Made by a program: the position numbers and the translations under genes. From NCBI RefSeq assembly GCF_900099895.1, contig NZ_FNDY01000011.1:81460-145459 (forward strand): DNA of 64,000 nucleotides. The letters run 5' to 3'. Under the pieces are notes generated by a model that was not told the DNA's origin, did no database searches, and saw only the letters and a list, made by a program, of their open reading frames with translations. Shown here in pieces: positions 41,481 to 50,260 of this stretch (the stretch's first letter is position 1; each line of letters opens with the position of its first letter). The DNA comes from Paenibacillus naphthalenovorans. GTDB taxonomy: Bacteria > Bacillota > Bacilli > Paenibacillales > NBRC-103111.

Positions 41481-41495
41481 TTCCGCATGCTTGAA
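41481..41495. promoter_or_regulatory. Candidate IclR operator between iclR and tphB
   Basis: TTCCGCATGCTTGAA lies in the 124-bp divergent region, 30 nt before the iclR ATG and 80 nt before the tphB ATG. It shares TTCCGCAT and TGAA with the minus-strand reading of the dioxygenase site. Suitable for autoregulation and control of tphB. Confidence 0.55.
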
Positions 41496-41575
41496 CAAGA
41501 GGCTTTCTGCCAATCGCCTTAAAAGCTATCCTATGAATACGGAGCACTAAATATATGCTGCAGGAGGAAGCCCTC

Positions 41576-42580
41576 ATGAATAATCAGAAGCCCGTCATTA
41601 TGATAACCATCGGCGACCCCGCCGGGATCGGTCCGGAAATTTCCCTTAAGGCTCTCTTAGACAAAAAAACGTATGAAATATGCAATCCGATTCTGATCGG
41701 AGATAAGAACTTACTGGCGTGGTACATCCGTCTTTTACAGGCTCCGTTAACCCTGCATCCGATTACGGAACCGGGTGAAGCTCTGTTCCAATACGGGCTT
41801 ATCGATGTGATACATATGCCTAACGTCAAGATAGACCGGCTGCAAATTGGAGAACATGCCGCCGACTATGGACTAGCCATGCTGGAGTATACAAACAAGG
41901 CATTACAGCTGGCATTGGAAGGCAAGGTACAGGCAGTGATCGGAGGACCCCATACCAAGAAATCGGTAGAGCTCGCCGGGGTCGAATTTGACGGGTATCC
42001 AAGCTACGTTGCCAAGGTAACCGGCACGAAGCCTGAGGAAGCATTCTTGATGTTAGTCTCCGACCGACTGCGCATTGTGAACGTCACTCTGCATGTGTCA
42101 CTGCGAAGGGCTTTGCAAATGATCAACAAGCAGCTGGTGCTCAAAGCGATAAGGGCAGCCGACAAAGCGGTACGCAGCATGGGGATCCAAGCGCCTCAAA
42201 TGGCAGTAGCCGGTTTAAATCCGCATGCCGGTGAACAAGGAATGTTCGGAACAGAAGAAATCGAGGATATTGAACCGGCTATCCTGCAAGCACAACGGGA
42301 AGGCATTCATGCCTTTGGACCATATGGAAGCGACACCCTGTTTCTTGAGCATTGTGAGCTCAAATACGATGCTTATATCGCTATGTACCACGATCAAGCC
42401 CATCTGCCGATCAAGCTATTGGCATTCGATAAAATTACCGCGTTTACTATCGGCACCCCTGTTTTCTTTTGCACCGTCGGTCATGGCAGCGCACCGGATA
42501 TTGCCGGCAAAGGTGTTGCTTCCCCGAACAGTTTACTGGAATCCATCCGTCTGGTTAGTCATGTTCCGGTAACGGGTTAA
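41576..42580 (+). CDS. TphB-like dihydrodiol dehydrogenase (PdxA family)
   Basis: A 334-residue PdxA-family protein that differs from biosynthetic PdxA and from the PdxA2 protein at 5195-6220. It reads MITIGDPAGIGPEISLKALL, then AVIGGPHTKKSVELAGVEFDGYPS, then FLMLVSDRLRIVNVTLHVS and MYHDQAHLPIKLLAFDK. The recalled TphB pattern (GYPSLLA, FLMLVGAGLRIVHVTLHES, HDQGHIPIKLLA, SVGHGSAMDIAG) is the closest I know. TphB oxidises and decarboxylates the terephthalate cis-dihydrodiol to protocatechuate. AGGAGG lies 8 nt before the ATG at 41576, seven codons inside the longest frame. It is divergent from iclR. Confidence 0.82.
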   Translation: MNNQKPVIMITIGDPAGIGPEISLKALLDKKTYEICNPILIGDKNLLAWYIRLLQAPLTLHPITEPGEALFQYGLIDVIHMPNVKIDRLQIGEHAADYGLAMLEYTNKALQLALEGKVQAVIGGPHTKKSVELAGVEFDGYPSYVAKVTGTKPEEAFLMLVSDRLRIVNVTLHVSLRRALQMINKQLVLKAIRAADKAVRSMGIQAPQMAVAGLNPHAGEQGMFGTEEIEDIEPAILQAQREGIHAFGPYGSDTLFLEHCELKYDAYIAMYHDQAHLPIKLLAFDKITAFTIGTPVFFCTVGHGSAPDIAGKGVASPNSLLESIRLVSHVPVTG

Positions 42581-42596
42581 TTCCTCGGAACCTCTG

Positions 42597-44039
42597 CTAA
42601 TAAGCTAATAAAGCAATAACCAATACAAGAAAGAACCCCAACGCTTGCCAAACGCTCCAGCCTGCAACATGGAATGGACTTTTCCCGATCAGGGAGGATC
42701 CGACGCCAATCGTTCCGCTGAACGGGCCGACCAGAAAGGTCAGCACAGCCCCTCCCGTCAGCGCAATCGTCAGAAGTTCCGGCGACAAACCAAGCAGCAC
42801 CGGATTTAGCGATTCGCCTAAAAGGGTAATGACTGCAATGGGGTGCACACCTGCAAGCGCGAAGGACAGCGTCAGCAGCGGCAATAAAATCAAGAATGCG
42901 GGACCGCCCAGCCCGTGATTTAATTCTACAAAGCACTGATGAACATAATGATGATAGCCGGATTCATTCAGGGCTCTCACAAAAAAGCCCGCACTCAAAA
43001 AAATCGCAAACTGCTCCGACATCGCCGGAAGCTGATCCTTCACATAGGAGGAGGTTCCCTTCACAAAATGGGAGCCTTTTTTTAACAAAATCGACCATCC
43101 ATAAGCAAATGGCAGTGCAATTACGGTTACTATAAGAACAATACTCAATAGAAATATTTTGTTCAGGGTCAAGACCAGAACAATCAACAGTGCAATGGCC
43201 CATACGATCTGTACCATTTTCATCGTTGGATGAATAGCGTGCGCCCCATCGGGCTCCAAAGCGACGGCAATCTCCGATTCTCCTTCCTTCATGACATCCG
43301 AATGCCCAACTCCCCCATCAGCCAAACGAAACCGTGGACCCAGACGTCTGATCACGAGGTAAATCAGCCAGCTGGCACCTAAACCGCCGATGCTGATTCC
43401 CCATAATGGCAGCATGATGTTCTGCCACTCCACCTTGGTGATGGTAAGCACAACGCCCAATACGCCAGATACCGGCGCCCACGCAACCGATACGGCATAA
43501 CCGTGAATAATGGACGATAAAACAAATTTATTGGTTTGTTTTCCTGCCCATTTTTCCACCGAGTTCTTAATGCTATGATACATGATCGGTACCGTGGCCA
43601 AACTAAGAAAGCTGCCCATCAGGAACGAAATGACGGTAATAAAACCATAGTATTGAGTATCAGACCTCTTTTTCCGTTCCAAAAACAGCTGTATGGCTTC
43701 GCTATACCTGCCGATTTTGATCGGGATGGCCAAAACCGGAACAATGGCAAACAGCGACAGCAGATAAAGCATGTCTCCGAAAGACAAGATGTACTCAAAC
43801 ACACTTGCTCCCGTTTGCCATAGAAACCATGTTCCCCCGCCCAAGAAAAGCAGGGTGAACGCTATAGCGCTCTTCCCGCTTTTCGGGATGGAAATCAGAA
43901 TCGCCATCACGGCCAGAACAGACAATAACGGTTCCAACATCTGAAAATGGAAAAAGGTAAATACCAGATAGACGATAACCGACGTGATAAAAACAACGGA
44001 TCGGACCGTAGACCACGGAATTTTACGGAAGGCAGACAT
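42597..44039 (-). CDS. Multi-pass membrane permease, family uncertain
   Basis: About 480 residues with roughly 12 hydrophobic segments. The second half has ALAGVHPIAVITLLGES and VGPFSGTIGVGSSLIGKSP, glycine-rich hairpins like those of ion-transporter-superfamily permeases (DctM/CitM/ArsB-like). I do not recognise a specific subfamily. It starts at ATG 44037-44039 or the GTG at 44046-44048 that overlaps the TRAP stop. It is third in an operon with a TAXI-TRAP importer and ends 16 bp from the convergent tphB stop. It may be a second, independent carrier for the same acids or for products. Confidence 0.7.
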   Translation of the reverse strand: MSAFRKIPWSTVRSVVFITSVIVYLVFTFFHFQMLEPLLSVLAVMAILISIPKSGKSAIAFTLLFLGGGTWFLWQTGASVFEYILSFGDMLYLLSLFAIVPVLAIPIKIGRYSEAIQLFLERKKRSDTQYYGFITVISFLMGSFLSLATVPIMYHSIKNSVEKWAGKQTNKFVLSSIIHGYAVSVAWAPVSGVLGVVLTITKVEWQNIMLPLWGISIGGLGASWLIYLVIRRLGPRFRLADGGVGHSDVMKEGESEIAVALEPDGAHAIHPTMKMVQIVWAIALLIVLVLTLNKIFLLSIVLIVTVIALPFAYGWSILLKKGSHFVKGTSSYVKDQLPAMSEQFAIFLSAGFFVRALNESGYHHYVHQCFVELNHGLGGPAFLILLPLLTLSFALAGVHPIAVITLLGESLNPVLLGLSPELLTIALTGGAVLTFLVGPFSGTIGVGSSLIGKSPFHVAGWSVWQALGFFLVLVIALLAY

Positions 44040-44044
44040 TGTTC

Positions 44045-45949
44045 TCACAGGGACCTGTTCAAAGAAACCGCTTCGTTTCGTTTATACAGATGCGAGAATA
44101 CGAGCAGGAACACGATTAAACCAATCCCCGCCATGTTGCATAGAGGGTTAGGAATAATGATCAACCCTCCGGCAGCAAGAGCCCAGGCCCGGCGAAACCA
44201 TCCAATCCGGTGATGAATATACCCTTGAAACACGATGCCGAAAGCAACGACTCCCAAGACTCCGCTCGAAATAGCCAAGGCGATATCTCCAACGCTCCCG
44301 ATCAATAGATAGGCAGGATTGAGAACGAACATAAATGGAATGACGTAAGCTACAAAAGCGAGTCGGGTTGCGGTCATCGCGGTTAACATCGGTTTCGCAT
44401 CGGCTACAGCCGCGGCTGCGAAGGCGGCCAGAGCGTCAGGAGGTGTAATGACCCCGACGGAAGCCCAGTACATGACAAACATATGCGTGAGAAGTACAGC
44501 ATTCGCGGCAATCGAATCTACACCGGTTGCTTCCAACACGGATATGAGAGCCGGAATGCTCACGGCGATTTGAACGATATAAGAAGCTGACGGAGGCAGC
44601 CCCAAGCCCAATATAAAGGAGGTAAGAGCGGTTAAGGCAAGAGCCAACAGCAGGTTCCCTCCCGCCAGCTCTCCGAGTGATACCGAAAAACGCAGCCCCA
44701 GGCCGGTTAGACCGAACATTCCGCTAATCATGCCTGCTGTCGCTGTAGCTGCCGCGATCATCAGCATGCCTTTGGCCCCGTCTTGAAGCGCATCCAGTAT
44801 CATTTGAAATTTCATTCGCGTTTCTTTGCGCAATGCGGAAATTATGATGATACTTAATATGGCATAAGTCACAGAATATGATGGACTATAACCCAGTATC
44901 AATAAAACCAGCATAAGTACAATCGGCAGCAGCAGATGACCACGGCGTTTGAGGCTGGCTTTCCAATCAGGAAGCTCCTTCCTGGGGATTCCCTCCATAC
45001 CATGTTTCGCAGCCTCCAAATGGACCATGACGCCAATCCCCAAAAAATACAGCAGCGCCGGCAGAAGAGCGTAAAAAGCGATTTGGATATAAGGAATACC
45101 CGTGTACTGCGTCATAATAAAGGCAATAACCCCCATAACAGGCGGCATGATTTGGCTCCCGGCGGAAGCTGCGGCTTCTACCCCTCCCGCGAAATGAGCT
45201 TTATATCCGGTCTTTTTCATGAGCGGGATGGTCGATGTTCCCACCGTCATGACGTTTGCGACTGCGCTGCCGGACAACATGCCGTGCAAGGCGCTGCCGA
45301 TAATCGCAACCTTGGCGGGACCGCCTTTCGTATGGCCGGCCAAGCCCAGAGAAAGATCCATCAATAGCGTACCGAGGCCTGATTTGGCAAGGAATGAACC
45401 GAACAGGATGAAAAGTGCAATATAGGAGGCGCTTGCTCCGAGCGGAATACCGAAGGTGCCTTCCGTCCCCATGTAATTTAAATCGATAATGCTGTCCAGG
45501 TCATATCCGGCATGCGCAAGGATACCCGGCAGATAAGGTCCGGCAAAGCCGTATAGTAGAAACAATAAGGCAATGATGGGCAATGACGGTCCCGCAAGCT
45601 TCCTTGTAGCCTCCAAAACCAACGCGATCATCGCGATGCCCAACAGGGTCTCCATGGTAGTTAACGGCGTGATCATTGGATATCGTTCACCAAGAATATA
45701 ATCGTAGTTCAAATATAAATAACCCATGGAAAGTATAGTCAACAGGATCGTTGTACTGTTAAGAATCCTATTGATGATGCGGCTTCCGGTTTTATAAGGA
45801 TACAGCAAAAATATAAGAAACATAGCCAAAGACAGGTGGACAAAGCGCTGCAGGAACGTCTCGAACGTACCGAAGAACCCGGTGTACAGATGATAAAAAC
45901 TGAAGGCATACGTAATGAATAGCACGAGCTTTTTCAAGTAATGCTGCAT
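44045..45949 (-). CDS. TRAP transporter fused 4TM/12TM membrane subunit (TAXI type)
   Basis: About 634 residues. An N-terminal group of about four membrane segments (DctQ-like) is fused to a DctM-like region with LSGSAVANVMTVGTSTIPLMKK, GGVEAAASAGSQIMPPVMGV and SFILGLGLPPSASYI. The fusion is the normal form for TAXI-TRAP systems, which use an ion gradient. It follows the TAXI binding-protein gene. The ATG at 45947-45949 is preferred over one 15 codons earlier, which has no ribosome site, though GGGTG here is only moderate. Confidence 0.87.
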   Translation of the reverse strand: MQHYLKKLVLFITYAFSFYHLYTGFFGTFETFLQRFVHLSLAMFLIFLLYPYKTGSRIINRILNSTTILLTILSMGYLYLNYDYILGERYPMITPLTTMETLLGIAMIALVLEATRKLAGPSLPIIALLFLLYGFAGPYLPGILAHAGYDLDSIIDLNYMGTEGTFGIPLGASASYIALFILFGSFLAKSGLGTLLMDLSLGLAGHTKGGPAKVAIIGSALHGMLSGSAVANVMTVGTSTIPLMKKTGYKAHFAGGVEAAASAGSQIMPPVMGVIAFIMTQYTGIPYIQIAFYALLPALLYFLGIGVMVHLEAAKHGMEGIPRKELPDWKASLKRRGHLLLPIVLMLVLLILGYSPSYSVTYAILSIIIISALRKETRMKFQMILDALQDGAKGMLMIAAATATAGMISGMFGLTGLGLRFSVSLGELAGGNLLLALALTALTSFILGLGLPPSASYIVQIAVSIPALISVLEATGVDSIAANAVLLTHMFVMYWASVGVITPPDALAAFAAAAVADAKPMLTAMTATRLAFVAYVIPFMFVLNPAYLLIGSVGDIALAISSGVLGVVAFGIVFQGYIHHRIGWFRRAWALAAGGLIIIPNPLCNMAGIGLIVFLLVFSHLYKRNEAVSLNRSL

Positions 45950-46016
45950 TTTCACCCAGCCTTTCTTGTATAATCTTGCGTGGAGCCACACCATGTAACG
46001 TTGGTCTTACAGCGTA

Positions 46017-47048
46017 TTATTTCAATAATCCTTTTTCCTGAAAAAATTTCTTGGCCCCAGGATGCATCGGAACGCCAATATCGGCCGGCAGGCTTTCCTG
46101 ATCCACCGGTTTCAAAGCAGGATCGATTTTTTTCAAATCGTTCAGGTTATCGTATATGGTTTTGGTCACCTGGTATACCAGATCCACCGGTGCATCCTTA
46201 TTGGCTATAACCACTAGCGGGGATTGAACGGTCACCACATCATGATCCAGACCTTTATACGTTCCCTTTGTCAGGATGGCTCGAACCAAACCGGGATTGG
46301 ACGAGGTCATTTGTTCAATTTTGTCCTCGGGGATCGCCAGCAAGTCCATATCCTTGCTTTGAGCCAGATCGGTCAATACCGCAAAGGGAGAAGGCACCGT
46401 CCAGAACAGTACGTCCAAGCGCCCGTCTTTCATCTGCTCGACGGAATCTGAAAAGGACAGATTTTGAACGCTGGCCATATCCTTATAGCTCATGCCATAA
46501 GCCTCAAGAATTCTGGCCGCAATATCTTCGGTCAATAAACCCTTAGGACCAACATTGATTTTTTTGCCTTTGATCTCTTCGATGTTGGTGATTCCTGAAT
46601 TTTTCAGCACAACGATATGTGTGGTATGCGGGAATAACGAGAGCACATACTGCACATTCTGATTCTTTTCTTTAAAGGGCGGATTACCGGCATAACCGTC
46701 AACCGTCGGCATAGCCTGTGAGAATCCCATTTGTCCCTTTCCGCCGTTGACCGCAATTACATTGGCAACACCGCCGCCGGGTTCAATACTGACTTGCTTT
46801 AACTGACTCATGTTCTTCTTCAATCCCTCTGTAATACCTACTGCTAACGGATACCATGAACCGGATTGTGGAGCAGCCATGAATCGGAGGTCTAAAGGCT
46901 GATTGGAGACCGGGGCCGAAGCACTATCTCCATTGGTCTGTACTTGTGCTTCCTTCATTGTCGCAGCCGGTTCAGCACTGCACCCGATCACAAATACAAA
47001 TACAAGCGCCAGAAAAGTAAACGTTTTCAATTGTACGTTTTTAAACAT
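46017..47048 (-). CDS. TAXI-family TRAP transporter binding lipoprotein
   Basis: A 343-residue binding protein with lipobox VIGC at about residue 23. The TAXI signature parts are present: LRFMAAPQSGSWYPLAVGITEGL, GGVANVIAVNGGKGQMGFSQA, and the C-terminal VPMHPGAKKFFQEKG. TAXI proteins bring glutamate and other organic anions to the fused TRAP membrane protein. AGGGGG lies 10 nt before the ATG at 47046-47048. A perfect IclR-type palindrome lies 90-108 nt upstream, which ties it to the dioxygenase regulon and suggests an aromatic or related carboxylate as ligand (inference). Confidence 0.88.
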   Translation of the reverse strand: MFKNVQLKTFTFLALVFVFVIGCSAEPAATMKEAQVQTNGDSASAPVSNQPLDLRFMAAPQSGSWYPLAVGITEGLKKNMSQLKQVSIEPGGGVANVIAVNGGKGQMGFSQAMPTVDGYAGNPPFKEKNQNVQYVLSLFPHTTHIVVLKNSGITNIEEIKGKKINVGPKGLLTEDIAARILEAYGMSYKDMASVQNLSFSDSVEQMKDGRLDVLFWTVPSPFAVLTDLAQSKDMDLLAIPEDKIEQMTSSNPGLVRAILTKGTYKGLDHDVVTVQSPLVVIANKDAPVDLVYQVTKTIYDNLNDLKKIDPALKPVDQESLPADIGVPMHPGAKKFFQEKGLLK

Positions 47049-47137
47049 ACCCGAATGACCCCCTTGGCAAAAGTAGATAAATGATATGAGGTGAACACTT
47101 TTATCATCGTTTTTTTGAGCGGTTTAAACAAGATATT

Positions 47138-47156
47138 TGTTCCGTATTTCGGAACA
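47138..47156. promoter_or_regulatory. Perfect IclR-type operator upstream of the TAXI-TRAP operon
   Basis: TGTTCCGTATTTCGGAACA is a perfect 7-N5-7 palindrome, the strongest of the three copies of the motif. It lies about 50 nt above a possible start point (-10 GATAAA) of the TAXI gene, a position suited to activation. Confidence 0.7.
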
Positions 47157-47206
47157 TGCCGCTCTAATTTTATGAAGAACCCGGGGGCTTAAATATTCAG
47201 AAGCGG

Positions 47207-47265
47207 AAAAAGCTCCCCTTCAGCAGCAGGTTTTCATGATTTCACCTGTCTACTTTAAGGGGAGC
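47207..47265 (-). terminator. Intrinsic terminator of the OlsB/acyltransferase/YfhP operon
   Basis: GCTCCCCTT (47257-47265 read on minus) pairs with AAGGGGAGC (47212-47220), with an inner CAGGTT/AACCTG stem and a minus-strand T5 tail (47207-47211). It lies 38 nt after the YfhP-like stop. Confidence 0.85.
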
Positions 47266-47302
47266 ATATCTCCAAGGTTGAATCCGACGGAATTGAATTC
47301 AT

Positions 47303-48262
47303 TTATACAAAAGGAGGATCCCACGCCTTCTTCCTCCAGCCGAGGGAGTAATCAATCACCTTCAACTCACGGTCAAGCTGAACATCTACTCCAAACGGCA
47401 ATTTACGGTTGTACCAAAAACGGACATCGCTCCATTTTACTTCATAACCGTCGTTGTGTTCCCTCCAGGTAACATGAATGCGCTGGGCAAAGCCCAGGAA
47501 CGTACGGACTCCATCTATGCCCATCGTTGCTTGGATGATATGGTTTCTTTTTTCTTTTGTGTACACATCCTCCATCCTGATCGTACGAAAAACAATTTTA
47601 CCGGTATAAAAGCACTCGTCTGTTTCTACGACAAAGCTCCAGCGAAATCCGCGAAGATCAGGAAGCACATGGCAAATGCTCTGCCGGCCGACCATATTTA
47701 TAACTTGCTTCACTAAAAGATGATGCCACCAGGCCCGTAACCCGATATATCCTATACTAATCGCATAGACCCAGGTAAAGACGCCCGCCGGGTCATACCC
47801 GGCCCACCATAATCCTAATCCGAAGGCATGAAGGAAAAATAAAAACGGATCAAAAATAGCGAGAACATCCAGATGCATCCATTGGCTGTTAAAAGGCCGC
47901 ATACACTGTACACCATAAGCATTCAACCAATCGAGCCCTACGTGAAGAATAACCGCGGCAAAAATCCAGCCGTAAAGATGCATCCAATCATCCCAACGGC
48001 TGTAGGCCATCATCAGCGGCAATGTAATGAACGCAGGCCATATCAACAAAGCGGGTATCGAATGGGTAATTCCCCTGTGATATCTGATATAATACGAGAA
48101 TCCCTTAATCCGTAGTATCGTGTCCAAATCGGGGGCATGAGAGCCAATCAATGTGCCTACCATAACAGCCTGGGCCAAACTTGGATTATGCGCCACTACG
48201 GGGTCCACATAAGCAAGTCCCGCCAATGTCGCGCCAATAATCAAATGGCTCCCTGTATCCAT
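47303..48262 (-). CDS. YfhP/YdjM-like predicted metal-dependent membrane hydrolase
   Basis: About 319 residues. The N-terminal half is a DUF457-type membrane domain with MDTGSHLIIGATLAGLA, the GSHAPDLDTI motif and RYHRGITHSIPALL, whose His/Asp residues are the presumed metal ligands. The C-terminal half is a soluble extension as in B. subtilis YfhP. The function of this family is poorly known; membrane-lipid or stress roles have been suggested. Start is uncertain (GTG 48280, ATG 48271 or ATG 48262); the last fits family N-termini. It is third in an operon with two acyltransferases of aminolipid synthesis. Confidence 0.77.
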   Translation of the reverse strand: MDTGSHLIIGATLAGLAYVDPVVAHNPSLAQAVMVGTLIGSHAPDLDTILRIKGFSYYIRYHRGITHSIPALLIWPAFITLPLMMAYSRWDDWMHLYGWIFAAVILHVGLDWLNAYGVQCMRPFNSQWMHLDVLAIFDPFLFFLHAFGLGLWWAGYDPAGVFTWVYAISIGYIGLRAWWHHLLVKQVINMVGRQSICHVLPDLRGFRWSFVVETDECFYTGKIVFRTIRMEDVYTKEKRNHIIQATMGIDGVRTFLGFAQRIHVTWREHNDGYEVKWSDVRFWYNRKLPFGVDVQLDRELKVIDYSLGWRKKAWDPPFV

Positions 48263-48311
48263 GTTCTTCATCAGCCTCACAATACCTTTGGTCTTGTAAC
48301 ACGAGTACCCA

Positions 48312-49274
48312 TTATGAAGCGGATTCTATTCCTTTGCTGCTTTGTTTCCGTTCCGGGTGACAGTCCCATCTTTCCTCGGTATTAAACCAGTAAAACCATT
48401 GATCCGGAGCCATCTTGACCTTTTGTTCCAGAATTTTATTCAACGCATTGGTTGCCTCATACCGCTGATCCGTTTGAAATTGCCCGTTCAAGTCCAGTGG
48501 TGCGTCAAAGACGAGCCGGTGACAAAATCCCTTGGTCCGGTATCCGTAAAAAGAAAGAATCGGAACGCCATATTCCAATGCAAGATGTGCCGCACCGTTA
48601 GGACTCCTTGTGGCCCGGTTGAAAAAAAAGGCAGGAGGAAAGCTTCGGCGGTAAAAATCTCCCATAAGGAAGACTACACCATTTTGCTTCAAATGGCTCC
48701 GCAGCCTGCGAATAAGCTGCAGGGGCGGGACGTTATCGTAATCCAATCCGCGGCAGCCCAGCCGTTGGAATTTGAGATACAAAGGACGAAGCTCCTCACT
48801 CCCTGCCGTAGCCACCGTCAAACAGAGATACTTTTGTGACAAATACCAGTAATAGAAAAAAAAGTTGCCGATATGCGGAACCGTTAATATAACTCCTTTA
48901 TTGTGCTTGAGCGCCTCTATGAGATGACATTCGCCTTCAATTTCAAAACGCTTCTCCCAATGCCGCAGCAGCCCGGAGGAATCGAATCCTATTTCGTAAA
49001 GCGTCAGAAGGACCTGATAGAAATACGATCTGCAGTAATGGCAAAGCTGAAGCGTACCGGTGGTTTGAAGCAGCTGCTTCATATTACTCAGCACCTTTTT
49101 TCTCCATTTCACTGCAAACATAAAGAGCAGCCAGCTTAAGCCATAACAAGCTGAACGAATAGCCCAACGGGGGATGAAGCCGGCCCATCGGTGCAATCGA
49201 TGTTCAAGCCCTGCCATTTTTCCTATCCAGACGTACAATGGAAAGCCTCCTCTGGAACGATGAGTTGAAATCAC
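48312..49274 (-). CDS. Lysophospholipid-type acyltransferase (LpxL/HtrB-like)
   Basis: A 320-residue membrane-associated acyltransferase. The family core is GVILTVPHIGNFFFYYW, then GVVFLMGDFYRRS and an AHLALEYGVPILSFYGYR stretch. In the catalytic H-x4-D/E motif the acidic residue appears to be Phe (HIGNFF), which could impair catalysis or mean another residue serves. The GTG at 49272-49274 overlaps the OlsB-like stop; an ATG 19 codons later (49215-49217) with AGGAAAA upstream is a possible alternative. With OlsB it would add the second acyl chain of an aminolipid, the OlsA role (inference). Confidence 0.76.
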   Translation of the reverse strand: MISTHRSRGGFPLYVWIGKMAGLEHRLHRWAGFIPRWAIRSACYGLSWLLFMFAVKWRKKVLSNMKQLLQTTGTLQLCHYCRSYFYQVLLTLYEIGFDSSGLLRHWEKRFEIEGECHLIEALKHNKGVILTVPHIGNFFFYYWYLSQKYLCLTVATAGSEELRPLYLKFQRLGCRGLDYDNVPPLQLIRRLRSHLKQNGVVFLMGDFYRRSFPPAFFFNRATRSPNGAAHLALEYGVPILSFYGYRTKGFCHRLVFDAPLDLNGQFQTDQRYEATNALNKILEQKVKMAPDQWFYWFNTEERWDCHPERKQSSKGIESAS

Positions 49275-50038
49275 CTTAGAAATTTCTTTTTGTAGCTGTT
49301 CGTGATCTTTTCGGCCTCCAGAATAATGAAAAAATCCGCGGTATCAAAAATCTCGTCATAGGCAGGCTCGCCGCCGATTTCAGCGCCTAACCACTTGTAG
49401 CCTTTCATTAATGGAGGCAGCCTACGAAATAACTCCTTTTCGCTAAGCTCCATGTTTACCAGCTGTAAACCTGGAATGCGATGCGTTTCAAGCGGGGTAA
49501 TTCCAAAGCGGTCCGTAATGACGTGATTCACTGCAAGCATCGTGTACAGCTCATTCAGTTCTTTAATGGTGCCCATATGAAGGCTCGCACATCCTATTAA
49601 ATAACGGTATCCTTTTTGCTTGATATAATCGGCAATGCCTTCCCATAGCAGTTGAATGACCCTTCCATTGCGATATTCCGCCGCCACACAGCTTCTGCCC
49701 AATTCCAGGGTATTCCATTTATAATCTTCATAGCGGGACAAATCAAATTCTGTTTCCGAGTAAAATCCGCAGTGCTGAAGCACCCTGGGCCCGGGAAGCA
49801 AGCGATATGTACCGACAACGGCCTGCGAATTCAGATCCTTAACAATGAGATGATCACAAAATTCGTCATACCGGTCCTGCTCCAAGCCTGAATCGTTCAT
49901 TAAACGAAGATTACGCTGCTCCTCGACAAAAACCTGGTACCGTAAACGTAATGCTTGCTCAATTTCATCGGAACGATAAGCCAATTTAACTTCAAAAGGT
50001 AAAGAGTGCAGCTGTGCATTTCCCATTCGTATTGTCAT
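49271..50038 (-). CDS. OlsB-like amino-acid N-acyltransferase (GNAT/hemolysin-type)
   Basis: A 255-residue GNAT-fold enzyme of the OlsB group: ALRLRYQVFVEEQRN, EFCDHLIVKD, VVGTYRLLPG, LELGRSCVAAEYRNG and YLIGCASLHMGT in family order. OlsB links a 3-hydroxyacyl chain from ACP to the alpha-amino group of ornithine to make lyso-ornithine lipid. Homologues use other amino acids. AAAGGTGAG lies before the ATG at 50036-50038. It is the first gene of an operon with an acyltransferase and a YfhP-like protein. Such pairs are well known in proteobacteria and much less so in Bacilli. Confidence 0.8.
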   Translation of the reverse strand: MTIRMGNAQLHSLPFEVKLAYRSDEIEQALRLRYQVFVEEQRNLRLMNDSGLEQDRYDEFCDHLIVKDLNSQAVVGTYRLLPGPRVLQHCGFYSETEFDLSRYEDYKWNTLELGRSCVAAEYRNGRVIQLLWEGIADYIKQKGYRYLIGCASLHMGTIKELNELYTMLAVNHVITDRFGITPLETHRIPGLQLVNMELSEKELFRRLPPLMKGYKWLGAEIGGEPAYDEIFDTADFFIILEAEKITNSYKKKFLR

Positions 50039-50197
50039 CGGAATCTCACCTTTCTGCGATGTCTTCCAGTGGGCATCGGAAAAGAAATGGAACGCTTTAC
50101 TTTGACTTTAGCCTTGAAGTATCAACTCATTGTTATACAGAGATTAATTTTTTGTAATTTCTGATTTTTCGATTCATCATTTCGGGTTCTTACAATA

Positions 50198-50244
50198 AAC
50201 AAGGGGCCTCACCCAAGTCTTCGACTCAGATGAGGCCCCTTGTT
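50198..50244. terminator. Intrinsic terminator after the EamA gene
   Basis: AACAAGGGGCCTCA (50198-50211) pairs perfectly with TGAGGCCCCTTGTT (50231-50244). The minus-strand side continues TTGTTTATTGT. It lies 16 nt past the EamA stop, upstream of the OlsB gene. Confidence 0.83.
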
Positions 50245-50260
50245 CATTATGCGGATGGGT

